DNA from: Symsagittifera roscoffensis
Lineage: Eukaryota; Xenacoelomorpha; Acoela; Convolutidae
Assembly (NCBI RefSeq): GCF_963678635.1
Contig: NC_087066.1
Coordinates: 59,476,312-59,540,311, forward strand
DNA length: 64,000 nt
Reading direction: 5' to 3'
This document shows positions 35,090-46,641 of this stretch, one piece after another. The translations under genes and the position numbers were made by a program. Within the stretch, counting starts at the first letter, position 1, and every line of letters starts with the position of its first letter. A model generated the notes under the pieces. That model was given only the letters and a program-made list of their open reading frames with translations, had not been told where the DNA came from and searched no databases.

Positions 35090-35820
35090 CAGTGCTGATT
35101 TAAATTAACCGGACAAAACGAACTAAATTTGAAATTTAAAACGCGTTTTTCTCAAATTGGGTTGAGTTTAAGGGAAAACTCATGAAGACAAAACTTGCTT
35201 AAAATTTTAGAATTAATATGGTGTAATTTGTTTTGCGAAATTCGGGTCCAAAATTTTACCCCAAAAATGGGTCATTTTGGCTTTTCTTAATCAAAAATTA
35301 CGCCGAAAATACCCAGTCGCTCACAGACATAATTATATCAAAGTGAGCTTCTTACGTAGCCCAACAAAAACTTTAAGAAGGATATATTCTCCAAAACATT
35401 GTATAAGTTAACTTACTTTTGTTTGATAGACAAAAAAGGTCGTTTTTACTATATAAAAAACCAACTTTTTATTTAAAAACAATTTTTAAACGGTTTGCAA
35501 ATTTTTTTTTTGAGAATATACACTTCTTAAAATTTGCTGGGCTACGTAAGAAGCTCACTTTGATATAATTTTGTCTGTGATCGACTGGGTATTTTCGGCG
35601 TAATTTTTGACCAACTACGAAAAATCAAAATGACCCATTTTTAGGGTAAAAAATTGGGGGCCGGAATTTGGCAAAGCAAATTAGACCATAATAATTCTGA
35701 TAAAATTTTAAGCTAGTTTCGTCTTCATGAGTTTTCACTTAAACTCAACCCAATTTGAGAAAAACGGGCTTTAAATTTCAAGTTTAACGCGTTTTGTCCG
35801 GTTAATTTAAATCAGCACTG
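35090..35820. mobile_element. Intact Tc1/mariner-type MITE with long terminal inverted repeats
   Basis: 731 bp, flanked by TA on both sides (35088-35089 and 35821-35822), with termini CAGTGCTGATTTAAATTAAC and its exact complement. The inverted arms extend about 330 bp inward with indels. Termini starting CAGT and TA target duplication are characteristic of Tc1/mariner elements. There is no transposase, so it is non-autonomous. Confidence 0.85.
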
Positions 35821-36002
35821 TATAACAGGATGCGAACTGATGTCGCTGAATGATAGTTGGAGTTTTTTAATCAGGCATCTCAGCAGACGGAAAATCAAAC
35901 AACCTTAACAAGGATGATTCATTAACGTACAAAATTGTTTGTTGTTAAGAAACTAGACCTATCTTACCTTGTGCCATACACGACGTTCCATTCCATTTGC
36001 AG

Positions 36003-36185
36003 TGCTCCAATCAACACGCGGCGATCGAATTTCACTTCCATCCTTACTTGTCATTATCAGCTGAAGGTAGCATTCGGATCCACAGTCATGACGAGCTGAT
36101 ACCCTTCAAAATAAACACTTACACAGAGGCGAAGCGGATGTTCTCATCATTTGCCATACAACGCAAGCATAGCATTGCAAACTAG
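36003..36185 (+). CDS. Candidate terminal exon, about 60 residues
   Basis: Acceptor ttccatttgcag ends at 36002; the frame is open to TAG at 36183-36185. The residues are mixed and His/Ser-containing (NQHAAIEFHFHPYL). No upstream partner exon in matching phase was identified, so support is weak. Confidence 0.25.
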   Translation, partial: CSNQHAAIEFHFHPYLSLSAEGSIRIHSHDELIPFKINTYTEAKRMFSSFAIQRKHSIAN

Positions 36186-36908
36186 CTAAGAGAGACGAAA
36201 ACAACTTGCGAGAGACGAAAACAACTGGGTCGAAAAAAAATGAAGAAAAATTCTACTTCAGAATAACAAACGTTAAAATAAAATACCAGCATCAAACACG
36301 CTTTTACGTTTTTATCGAGTGGCCACTAAGCCGAAAATAAGGAATTAGACGACCGTTGAGTCGAAAACAGAAAAAAAAACGCCAGAAGTTATTGTCGTCA
36401 TAAAAGGTTGACTAAGCCGATACAACATAAACCGAAACCATGCAGGCCGAATGAAACTTTCAAGTAAAAAAACAACAAAAGAAGATAAGCAAAACCAGGG
36501 CCAGAGTTAGTAATTTTTAAACTACAGGTCAAAATCAACAAAAGTTGCAATTACGAGGAAAAATGCTTATAGCAAAATAAATAAAAACCTGCGATATGTC
36601 AACAAAATTTTTTAAGAAAAATTTTGTTTCTGTCATACAAAATTTTGTAAGACAGGTTGTTTACGGGAAAAAGTCTAGTTTTGATTGCAAGACACTCTCT
36701 CTCTCTCTCTCTCTCGCAAGTCTTATAGCCAATAGAAAAAAAATAAGAGTTAATTAATTCACTAAAAGTGACATGGATATTTTTCTGCAATGAAAAAAGC
36801 GAAGATCGAAATAACCAATTCCTTGAGATATATCACATCGGTGCAACCAATTTAACTTTACAGGGTGGCTTAATACAAAGCTGGACTGAATAATAAAAAT
36901 CAACCTAC

Positions 36909-37032
36909 CATTGTGAGAATCGTATTCTGGGCTCCAGCAACTTCAAAACTTCTCGTTTCATTTTGGATATTTTCACAGTTTGACTTCGAACCGAAAGCAT
37001 GAAAGATGTCACGAAACACTGCTGATAGGGAC
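36909..37032 (-). CDS. Candidate duplicated exon, copy 2
   Basis: The counterpart of 32951-33074, with the same 124-nt length, acceptor and GTAGGT donor, and about five to six substitutions. Retained splice sites in both copies suggest an exon of a duplicated minus-strand gene, but the protein is unknown. Confidence 0.35.
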
Positions 37033-37346
37033 CTGAAACGAACAACCCGATGAAATTTAATTAAACAAAAATTCAACGATGAAATATCCTTTTGAAGAGG
37101 TCAAGAATTGTCCAAGAACAAACAGGAAAAAAAACAACTTTTCATATTTCAAAAATCTGACTGAGAATAGAATTCAAGGGCACCAAACAAGACAAATTCG
37201 ATTCTGTGTGAAATCTGCAATAAACGCTCATACTTAAAATCAGCTAAAATTTCTACAGTGTACATCAATTTTGCATATTGAATTGAGGGCATGTTGCTTT
37301 TAAGAAAGTCAGACTTTTCATCCATCGATTTTTGTGCAACTAAAAC

Positions 37347-40300
37347 CTTTCTAAAAAACACAACACAAAAAATAAAATGGAAGGTAGTTGAGCGTCGATT
37401 TATTTGCTCGCTAATGATAGACTGTAAACATTTTGTGTCCTTCACTACAAGAAAAAGCTGCTCCGCTTCACTTGCCTTATTGATATCTATCAATATAAAA
37501 CTTCTGATATGATCAATATAATACTTCTTTCTAAAAAACACAACACAAAAAATAAAATGGAAGGTAGTTGAGCGTCGATTTATTTGCTCGCTAATGATAT
37601 ACTGTAAACATTTTGTGTCTTTCACTCCAAGAAAAAGCTGCTCCGCTTCACTTGCCTTATTGATATCTATCAATATAAAACTTCTGATATGATCAATATA
37701 ATACTTCTTTCTAAAAAACACAACACAAAAAATAAAATGGAAGGTAGTTGAGCGTCGATTTATTTGCTCGCTAATGATAGACTGTAAACATTTTGTGTCC
37801 TTCACTACAAGAAAAAGCTGCTTCGCTTCACTTGCCTTATTGATATCTATCAATATAAAACTTCTGATATGATCAATATAATACTTCTTTCTAAAAAACA
37901 CAACACAAAAAATAAAATGGAAGGTAGTTGAGCGTCGATTTATTTGCTCGCTAATGTTAGACTGTAAACATTTTGTGTCCTTCACTACAAGAAAAAGCTG
38001 CTCCGCTTCACTTGCCTTATTGATATCTATCAATATAAAACTTCTGATATGATCAATATAATACTTCTTTCTAAAAAACACAACACAAAAAATAAAATGG
38101 AAGGTAGTTGAGCGTCGATTTATTTGCTCGCTAATGATAGACTGTAAACATTTTGTGTCCTTCACTACAAGAAAAAGCTGCTCCGCTTCACTTGCCTTAT
38201 TGATATCTATCAATATAAAACTTCTGATATGATCAATATAATACTTCTTTCTAAAAAACACAACACAAAAAATAAAATGGAAGGTAGTTGAGCGTCGATT
38301 TATTTGCTCGCTAATGATAGACTGTAAACATTTTGTGTCTTTCACTCCAAGAAAAAGCTGCTCCGCTTCACTTGCCTTATTGATATCTATCAATATAAAA
38401 CTTCTGATATGATCAACATAATACTTCTTTCTAAAAAACACAACACAAAAAATAAAATGGAAGGTAGTTGAGCGTCGATTTATTTGCTCGCTAATGATAG
38501 ACTGTAAACATTTTGTGTCTTTCACTCCAAGAAAAAGCTGCTCCGCTTCACTTGCCTTATTGATATCTATCAATATAAAACTTCTGATATGATCAATATA
38601 ATACTTCTTTCTAAAAAACACAACACAAAAAATAAAATGGAAGGTAGTTGAGCGTCGATTTATTTGCTCGCTAATGATAGACTGTAAACATTTTGTGTCC
38701 TTCACTACAAGAAAAAGCTGCTCCGCTTCACTTGCCTTATTGATATCTATCAATATAAAACTTCTGATATGATCAATATAATACTTCTTTCTAAAAAAAA
38801 CACAACACAAAAAATAAAATGGAAGGTAGTTGAGCGTCGATTTATTTGCTCGCTAATGATAGACTGTAAACATTTTGTGTCCTTCACTACAAGAAAAAGC
38901 TGCTCCGCTTCACTTGCCTTATTGATATCTATCAATATAAAACTTCTGATATGATCAATATAATACTTCTTTCTAAAAAACACAACACAAAAAATAAAAT
39001 GGAAGGTAGTTGAGCGTCGATTTATTTGCTCGCTAATGATAGACTGTAAACATTTTGTGTCCTTCACTACAAGAAAAAGCTGCTCCGCTTCACTTGCCTT
39101 ATTGATATCTATCAATATAAAACTTCTGATATGATCATCATAATACTTCTTTCTAAAAAACACAACACAAAAAATAAAATGGAAGGTAGTTGAGCGTCGA
39201 TTTATTTGCTCGCTAATGATAGACTGTAAACATTTTGTGTCTTTCACTCCAAGAAAAAGCTGCTCCGCTTCACTTGCCTTATTGATATCTATCAATATAA
39301 AACTTCTGATATGATCAACATAATACTTCTTTCTAAAAAACACAACACAAAAAATAAAATGGAAGGTAGTTGAGCGTCGATTTATTTGCTCGCTAATGAT
39401 AGACTGTAAACATTTTGTGTCTTTCACTCCAAGAAAAAGCTGCTCCGCTTCACTTGCCTTATTGATATCTATCAATATAAAACTTCTGATATGATCAATA
39501 TAATACTTCTTTCTAAAAAACACAACACAAAAAATAAAATGGAAGGTAGTTGAGCGTCGATTTATTTGCTCGCTAATGATAGACTGTAAACATTTTGTGT
39601 CCTTCACTACAAGAAAAAGCTGCTCCGCTTCACTTGCCTTATTGATATCTATGAATATAAAACTTCTGATATGATCAATATAATACTTCTTTCTAAAAAA
39701 ACACAACACAAAAAATAAAATGGAAGGTAGTTGAGCGTCGATTTATTTGCTCGCTAATGATAGACTGTAAACATTTTGTGTCCTTCACTACAAGAAAAAG
39801 CTGCTCCGCTTCACTTGCCTTATTGATATCTATCAATATAAAACTTCTGATATGATCAATATAAAACTTCTTTCTAAAAAACACAACACAAAAAATAAAA
39901 TGGAAGGTAGTTGAGCGTCGATTTATTTGCTCGCTAATGATAGACTGTAAACATTTTGTGTCTTTCACTCCAAGAAAAAGCTGCTCCGCTTCACTTGCCT
40001 TATTGATATCTATCAATATAAAACTTCTGATATGATCAATATAATACTTCTTTCTAAAAAACACAACACAAAAAATAAAATGGAAGGTAGTTGAGCGTCG
40101 ATTTATTTGCTCGCTAATGATAGACTGTAAACATTTTGTGTCCTTCACTACAAGAAAAAGCTGCTCCGCTTCACTTGCCTTATTGATATCTATCAATATA
40201 AAACTTCTGATATGATCAATATAATACTTCTTTCTAAAAAACACAACACAATAAATAAAATGGAAGGTAGTTGAGCGTCGATTTATTTGCTCGCTAATGA

Positions 40301-41815
40301 TAGACTGTAAACATTTTGTGTCCTTCACTACAAGAAAAAGCTGCTCCGCTTCACTTGCCTTATTGATATCTATCAATATAAAACTTCTGATATGATCAAT
40401 ATGATACTTCTTTCTAAAAAACACAACACAAAAAATAAAATGGAAGGTAGTTGAGCGTCGATTTATTTGCTCGCTAATGATAGACTGTAAACATTTTGTG
40501 TCTTTCACTCCAAGAAAAAGCTGCTCGGCTTCACTTGCCTTATTGATATCTATCAATATAAAACTTCTGATATGATCAATATAATACTTCTTTCTAAAAA
40601 ACACAACACAAAAAATAAAATGGAAGGTAGTTGAGCGTCGATTTATTTGCTCGCTAATGATAGACTGTAAACATTTTGTGTCTTTCACTCCAAGAAAAAG
40701 CTGCTCCGCTTCACTTGCCTTATTGATATCTATCAATATAAAACTTCTGATATGATCAATATAATACTTCTTTCTAAAAAACACAACACAAAAAATAAAA
40801 TGGAAGGTAGTTGAGCGTCGATTTATTTGCTCGCTAATGATAGACTGTAAACATTTTGTGTCCTTCACTACAAGAAAAAGCTGCTCCGCTTCACTTGCCT
40901 TATTGATATCTATCAATATAAAACTTCTGATATGATCAATATAATACTTCTTTCTAAAAAACACAACACAAAAAATAAAATGGAAGGTAGTTGAGCGTCG
41001 ATTTATTTGCTCGCTAATGATAGACTGTAAACATTTTGTGTCCTTCACTACAAGAAAAAGCTGCTCCGCTTCACTTGCCTTATTGATATCTATCAATATA
41101 AAACTTCTGATATGATCAATATAATACTTCTTTCTAAAAAACACAACACAAAAAATAAAATGGAAGGTAGTTGAGCGTCGATTTATTTGCTCGCTAATGA
41201 TAGACTGTAAACATTTTGTGTCTTTCACTCCAAGAAAAAGCTGCTCCGCTTCACTTGCCTTATTGATATCTATCAATATAAAACTTCTGATATGATCAAT
41301 ATAACACTTCTTTCTAAAAAACACAACACAAAAAATAAAATGGAAGGTAGTTGAGCGTCGATTTATTTGCTCGCTAATGATAGACTGTAAACATTTTGTG
41401 TCCTTCACTACAAGAAAAAGCTGCTCCGCTTCACTTGCCTTATTGATATCTATCAATATAAAACTTCTGATATGATCAATATAATACTTCTTTCTAAAAA
41501 ACACAACACAAAAAATAAAATGGAAGGTAGTTGAGCGTCGATTTATTTGCTCGCTAATGATAGACTGTAAACATTTTGTGTCCTTCACTACAAGAAAAAG
41601 CTGCTCCGCTTCACTTGCCTTATTGATATCTATCAATATAAAACTTCTGATATGATCAATATAATACTTCTTTCTAAAAAACACAACACAAAAAATAAAA
41701 TGGAAGGTAGTTAAGCGTCGATTTATTTGCTCGCTAATGATAGACTGTAAACATTTTCACTCCAAGAAAAAGCTGCTCCGCTTCACTTGCCTTATTGATA
41801 TGACCAATATACCAC
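37347..41815 (-). repeat. 180-bp satellite array, 24 full units plus a partial one
   Basis: Units start at 37347 and repeat every 180 bp up to 41669, with two homopolymer insertions (+2 near 38798 and +1 near 39697). A 25th, deleted unit ends near 41815. Two unit types differ at two linked sites: gtgtcc..actacaag (type V) and gtgtct..actccaag (type G). Left to right: V G V V V G G V V V G G V V G V V G G V V G V V. Because 180 is a multiple of three and one minus-strand frame of the unit has no stop, long 60-residue-repeat frames appear across the array. I do not count these as evidence of coding. Confidence 0.95.
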
Positions 41816-42481
41816 TTCTGAGCTTCACTTTAGATACCAGTTCTATAAAGATTACTTCAAGAAACTGGCCACAGGAAGGAAATATCGACAACCCCTCAGA
41901 CCAATTTAGCTTCTGCCAGTTTTGGTAAAATTTCTGAGTGGTTAGTTTTCCGACGAGCTCAACGATATTTGACAAAATCAAGATATTCACATACACTCAG
42001 TTCGGTTTCAGATCAACACATTTGACACTACCATCAAACTTACTTAGAGAAAGTTTTTTTTCTGCTGAATTTTTGGAATTTGTTTCTGATAATGGTTTCT
42101 AGGTAAAGGGTAGAACGCGCTAACAGAAAAACATGCAAATTTTTGATAAAAGCTGGACCGGATAGAATGAAGAGGTGTATGATTAACTTGGCCTAAGAGT
42201 TGAATCTAAGAGGTAGAACATGATATTATTTAACGCTTAATGAGACAGCTAAAAACGGCCCGTGCTGGACTAATGGTGTTCTCCCAAACGATGCCGATTT
42301 AATTGGTTAACTTATACAAATAACTAGATGTAGCTTCGGAACAGATTGCTTTGAGCAGAATCTGAAGCAAATTAGACGAAAAACAGAATGCTGAATAATT
42401 AGAGCTGTATGTTGTTCGCAATACAGCACAGTTTTGTAAAAATGAGACTTATGACAATAGAGAAAGTGTTTGGTGGCGTCC
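41816..42481. other. No gene seen
   Basis: Unassigned. 'gaataattagagctgtatg' at 42392 repeats the sequence just right of the R3 copy at 33517, a short shared dispersed segment. Confidence 0.4.
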
Positions 42482-42878
42482 CTCATGCTTGAAGGACCGA
42501 ATGCTTGAAATTAATTTTAGCTTACTTTCAGCCAATCAGAATTTAGTATTCAAAATCTCAAAGTAAATCGCGAAAATCTCAAAGTAAGAAAATAAATCCA
42601 GGCCATTAGTGTTAATATTGACCGATTAGATAATAAGCAGATGAGTTTTCAAGAATGAAAAATTCTTATGATTTGGCTTCATTAATTTTGATGATTATCT
42701 GAGTTGTTTTGGGGTTGTAACCAGCAATTTGTAATATTTTTGATTTTTTTTCCACTGATTTAATACATTTTCTGTTAATATTGACTTCGGTTTTGTGAGA
42801 AAGGCATTTAGCCAATAGAAATGCTTAGCAATTTTGATTGGTTGAAATTTTTCAAGCATTCGGTCCTTCAAGCATGAG
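42482..42878. mobile_element. MITE with perfect 29-bp terminal inverted repeats
   Basis: Termini 42482-42510 and 42850-42878 are exact complements (ctcatgcttgaaggacc... at the left). Element length is 397 bp with no coding capacity. An inner pair, 'agccaatcagaatt' and its near-complement around 42530 and 42815-42835, extends the symmetry. No clear target duplication was found. Confidence 0.8.
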
Positions 42879-43068
42879 AACCCTCCCCAAAGTGTTTGAA
42901 TGATCAATCGATTACCACACGATGTCGACTAGAAGAGAGAAAAACAATTTTTATAGCGTTATATGAAGTCTCATTATTAACAACAATGCGCGATATTCTT
43001 TAGTATACCTCTTGAATCAATATGAAAAACTCGTCCTTAAGAACGCTCGTTGGTGAAAAAAAAAACAA

Positions 43069-43115
43069 GATTGTTCTTACACCATGGCGCCTGAATGTTC
43101 CGAATGCCCTTTAAC
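43069..43115 (+). repeat. R1 terminal fragment
   Basis: 'caagattgttcttacacca' and 'cctgaatgttccgaatgccc' match the left end of R1 in diverged form. Confidence 0.4.
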
Positions 43116-43336
43116 TGATCTCGAATAAATTTTGCTAGATGAAATATTGACGAACAAAGAATTTTGGGATTAAACAACACCAGTCGTTAAGTATTATAAG
43201 TTGAGGCATATATGGAAAAATACGAAAAGTTAGCTTGCCTCAATTAAATTTTGTAACAATTTTGTATTACGTCACAATTCACGATGCATAAATGATTGGC
43301 CTTACATTTTCAGCATCAAATTATTTAACAAACAGT

Positions 43337-43557
43337 TTAGAAAGACTTGTTTTAGAACGACCGCAGAATGAAGATGCATATAGTGGTGGGAGCGCGCGCC
43401 CGTTTGGGATCACTAAGATCCAGGGATCGATCCCCACAAAGTGTCAAGCGAACAACTTAGACAGATTCGTTTCAAAACGAACGCAGAGTCAGGTTTAATT
43501 TAGTGGTGAGCGCGCCCCTACTAGGATTATGAAGATCCAGGGATTGATGCCCTCACT
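43337..43557 (+). repeat. Two tandem tRNA-like (SINE-head) units
   Basis: Two units of about 120 bp each contain an A-box-like TAGTGGTGGGAGCGCGCGCC (43381) or TAGTGGTGAGCGCGCCCC (43501), then 'aagatccagggat' and a B-box-like GGATCGATCCC or GGATTGATGCC. They resemble tRNA-derived SINE heads; proper clover-leaf ends are missing. Confidence 0.5.
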
Positions 43558-43574
43558 CAGCAAATCTTCATTTG

Positions 43575-43760
43575 AAACTTCCCGGGTTGACCAAAACTTC
43601 TAATCATACAATTTCCATTTATGAAAAACTTCGTCATACAATTCCATACGTACAGAACATTGTATGAAATCTCTATGATAAAGATTTTTCCATAAATGAA
43701 TATTGTATGATAGGTGTTTTTCCATAAACCAAAAATTTTGATTTTTTCTTTCAAAATTTA
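43575..43760 (-). repeat. R3 dispersed repeat, partial inverted copy
   Basis: Starts 'cccgggttgacc', the inverted right end of R3, followed by several 'catacaattccat' or 'attgtatga' motifs. Confidence 0.6.
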
Positions 43761-44149
43761 GTTTCTGAAAAGTTTTTGGTTGAGTTTGCAACCGAACACA
43801 AGTGACAAAGACCTTGGTTACTCAAAACACCAAAGGTTGGACGGTCTTGCATTTACAATGCATAGCAAACGACCTGAATTGGGATGTTTTTCACGATTGA
43901 TATAACAAAAGTAACGAACTTTTATTTTTTGGCAAAATTTTTTAATGATGATTATTTCAAATTTTTGAATTTTCAAGTTATCAGACATTGATCAAAGCTT
44001 ACATTTACACCCCATACAAAAGAAATAGGAATTTTCAGCGTTTTCGAAAAAAAAATTGAAGTGAAAAGAAAATAAAAGCCAATTTTATCGTATCCAGGAC
44101 TACGTTATGCACACAAAATATTAAATTTTGCATGCAAAAAAAAAAATTC

Positions 44150-44495
44150 GAAAAATGTTTGTTTGGGTACGAAATTCGATTTGCGGTTGAAAAAAAAACA
44201 AAAAATTTTTGGGCCAAATTTTCAAAATTACTTGAAACATTTTTTGTGTCGCCATCAAAAAAATGCCAGTCATACAATTCCCATATATGGGAATTGTATG
44301 ATAAGCATTTTTTTCAAAAAAACGAGGACCTCAGTTTTTTATCACCAGACTGTTTTATAAGAATCAAACATCCACAGAAATAATTTTATACCAGTTTTCA
44401 ACCATTTTTAGAAATTGTATGAAAATTGTATGACAAGCATTTTTCCATACACTTGATGTATGGAATTGTACTATTTTCGGTGTATGGAGGTCAAC
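44150..44495 (+). repeat. R3 dispersed repeat with central palindrome
   Basis: Same blocks as 33175-33512. The 32-bp palindrome lies at 44270-44301, and the right end is 'gtgtatggaggtcaacccggg'. Confidence 0.7.
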
Positions 44496-44628
44496 CCGGG
44501 TTGATCTGAATATAAAAAACCAGCCAAGCATATATATTCCTCACTTTATTCGAAATATGGAACAATGAAAAAGATTTCAAAGTATACCACAAGTCGTATG
44601 AAACGCGCAAAAAGTAAACTCTACTCAC

Positions 44629-44974
44629 TGGCCTCTGGAGGAACAGGTTCGGCTCCAATAGGTTCTTCTTCCACAATGAATATAGTATCCGTATTGAGGT
44701 ATCGACGTTGACCGCTCCCTTTCTCCTCCCAATGACTCTTCCCCTCTGATTCCATGCAAATACAGAAGTCATTTAAATCACACACAAAAAATTAAAACTT
44801 GGAACTTAAAAAACGAGGTTTCCCAAATAGGATTAGGCTCAAAACAAGGGTATGACCTTAATTGCTCAAATTCTTACCAGAATTAACGAAGTCTTTTTCA
44901 GCGAAACTCGGATCCCGAATCCACCTTAAAATCATTGGTTCATTTTTAAGTTGATTAGTTAGATGTACGATCAT
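44629..44974 (-). CDS. Candidate two-exon minus-strand gene, 5' part
   Basis: Exon 1 spans about 44974 (in-frame ATG at 44974-44972) to 44878, with a GTAAGA donor at 44877. Exon 2 is 44745-44629, with acceptor gaatcag and donor GTGAGT at 44628. The intron is phase 1 at both ends and the joined frame is open. Exon 1 reads like a folded protein (MILRWIRDPSFAEKDF); exon 2 is hydrophilic with Glu and Pro (EEEPIGAEPVPPEA). Later exons to the left were not identified. The 5' LTR of the large element begins at 44992, only 17 bp upstream of the ATG, so the insertion would separate this gene from its own promoter or earlier exons. Product unknown. Confidence 0.45.
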
Positions 44975-44991
44975 GAAAAAAAAACAAACAA

Positions 44992-45401
44992 TGGAACCTG
45001 ATCTAAACTACATTTTATGATTGGATAAATTAGATATTTTACCACTGTAAAGTATTTGATATTAACCAATCATGATCCATCTAACTAACAACCCACTTAT
45101 TTGTAAGTGCTGAAATTACTTGTAATTTCAGCACCAGAGAGATTTGAATTTAACTTAGAAATTAGTTGCCTCTCCAAGAGAACTTCAGCAGCCGCAATAA
45201 ACCAGTATACCCTAGATCTATTGAGCCTAGCAGAGACTAGTTAAACAACCTGAGACTAGATAGTATAAGAGTAAGATTAGGATCGGTATTAGACTAAGAA
45301 GTTGCACGAATCTATCCGGCCGAAAATAAGATAGCGTGACGAGCAGACGGTGTACCCTATCCGAAATTACTCTATGAGTTAACCACGTCGGTCATAACTC
45401 A
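44992..45401 (+). repeat. 5' LTR
   Basis: 410 bp with TG...CA ends. It contains a 13-bp perfect inverted repeat with a 2-nt spacer (45107-45134), AATAAA at 45196-45201 and a TATAAGA at 45264-45270. U3/R/U5 limits cannot be set without transcript ends. Confidence 0.95.
45107..45134 (+). promoter_or_regulatory. Perfect hairpin in the LTR
   Basis: GTGCTGAAATTAC pairs with GTAATTTCAGCAC across a TT spacer. It is present unchanged in both LTRs (3' copy at 63544-63571). It could act as an RNA structure if in R/U5, or as a palindromic factor site if in U3. Confidence 0.7.
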
Positions 45402-46641
45402 TCTGGTGCGACCATAAGTCTCGAACAAGACCTTAATAGCTTAGAATTAACCAAAAATAGATTAGAATTTAGACAAAACATTTTTAAAATGTTATACGAC
45501 GATAATTTAATCGAAATGTCTCTACGACTCAATAGATCAGAGCCAATATTCCGAACGATAACAGAACTACCCGGAATTGCAAGAAGACCTCGAACCAGAG
45601 ACGACATACGACAAAGTAGAAACTTACCAAATAGATATATGATAGTACGGCAAAAGCCAACACAAACTTTTATATTTAGAATTTTATTAGCAATGAATTT
45701 AGATTTTCAATTACAAACATAAAATCTTGAAGTCAATCTTCATGATCATTTCAGGCGCTAAACAAAATTATTAATATACAATAACGATTGATAAAAAGAT
45801 CTCAGATCGTTTTCCTAAAATTCTGCAGTATTATATAAAACATGTTTGGAAAATATTTATTGAAAATCAAAACAAAAATTAGTAGCATGACAATAAATTG
45901 TTAGTAATCATAAAAATCATCTGTAGTCCCAGCTTCATCACCTAAACATAACAGCAATCATAAGCTCACTTAACATCAAAAACTAAAATTTTGAACAATT
46001 TAAACCATTTTAAACTTAAAATATAATTTTAAAATCAGATCATCAAGGCGTATCCTTGGATCTACATTAAATTTTTCTATTTCATTAAATTTAAAACTTG
46101 ATCATCAAGGCCTATCCTTGGATCAAAAAGAACAATTTAGTTCTCCCCCACCCACTTAGCTAGTGTCTAACGACCTCAAACGTCGATTCACTATCCAACC
46201 CTTTCAAAAAACCCAAGACTAATAGAAATTTTTGAACAACACTAATCATTCAAATTAGGATAAACAGTGAAGAACTTCGGTTATTCATCCTTCACTTGAA
46301 CCCTCCTCTTACCAGACCCAGGATAAATCTTAGACTTAGTAAGTTTAAAATAGTATCTAACGAACTACTCGCGTTTTAATTATACCTGAACCTTGTGGAT
46401 CGATTTACTATTCTCCAACCCTTGAACACAATCTTTACCCCTAAGTAAGATTAAGTAAGTTAACACCTTAGCTTATATTAGCCACGAGAAAGTAAAAAAT
46501 CATTCTTCGGAATCGATATACTTTTCTCTCCAACCCTGAACAAATAGACCCAGGTTAAGCTAACCAAAAAATCGTAAGGACTAACAATTTAAGAAAATAG
46601 AAATCATCTAACAACTTTTTGCATCCGTCATCCTAAACCTT
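45402..46641 (+). other. Leader (5' untranslated) region of the retroelement
   Basis: A 1.24-kb region. It holds a short frame of 77 codons (45489-45722) of doubtful meaning. Two tandem hairpin-like units 'gatcatcaaggc.tatccttggatc' (46038 and 46100) lie in it. A module ending 'tcgatttactattctccaaccctt' occurs three times imperfectly (46184, 46400, 46516). Potential splice donors GTAAGT are at 46339 and 46455. Packaging and splicing signals would be expected here. Confidence 0.5.
45404..45420 (+). promoter_or_regulatory. Primer-binding site
   Basis: TGGTGCGACCATAAGTC begins two bases after the 5' LTR. TGG is the complement of the CCA end of a tRNA, and spacing of 0-5 nt is normal. The matching tRNA species could not be assigned without the host tRNA set. 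Confidence 0.75.

Larger units (their letters stand above)
34519..37085 (+). repeat. Segmental duplication, copy 2
   Basis: Longer counterpart of 31596-33118, offset by about 2.9 kb. It contains the intact MITE (35090-35820), the segment after it, and the second copy of the candidate minus-strand exon. Confidence 0.8.

Noticed and set aside
37149-41684. Long minus-strand frames made of 60-residue repeats across the satellite
   Set aside because: The 180-bp unit is a multiple of three and has one stop-free frame, so long open frames follow automatically. Two homopolymer insertions break the frame, and there is no splice or start context.
37347-41815. CRISPR-like array
   Set aside because: Units are contiguous near-identical 180-bp repeats without variable spacers, in a eukaryotic genome.
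45489-45722. 77-codon frame in the retroelement leader as a gene
   Set aside because: No domain, and it lies among structured repeats. It could be an upstream ORF, but nothing beyond openness supports it.
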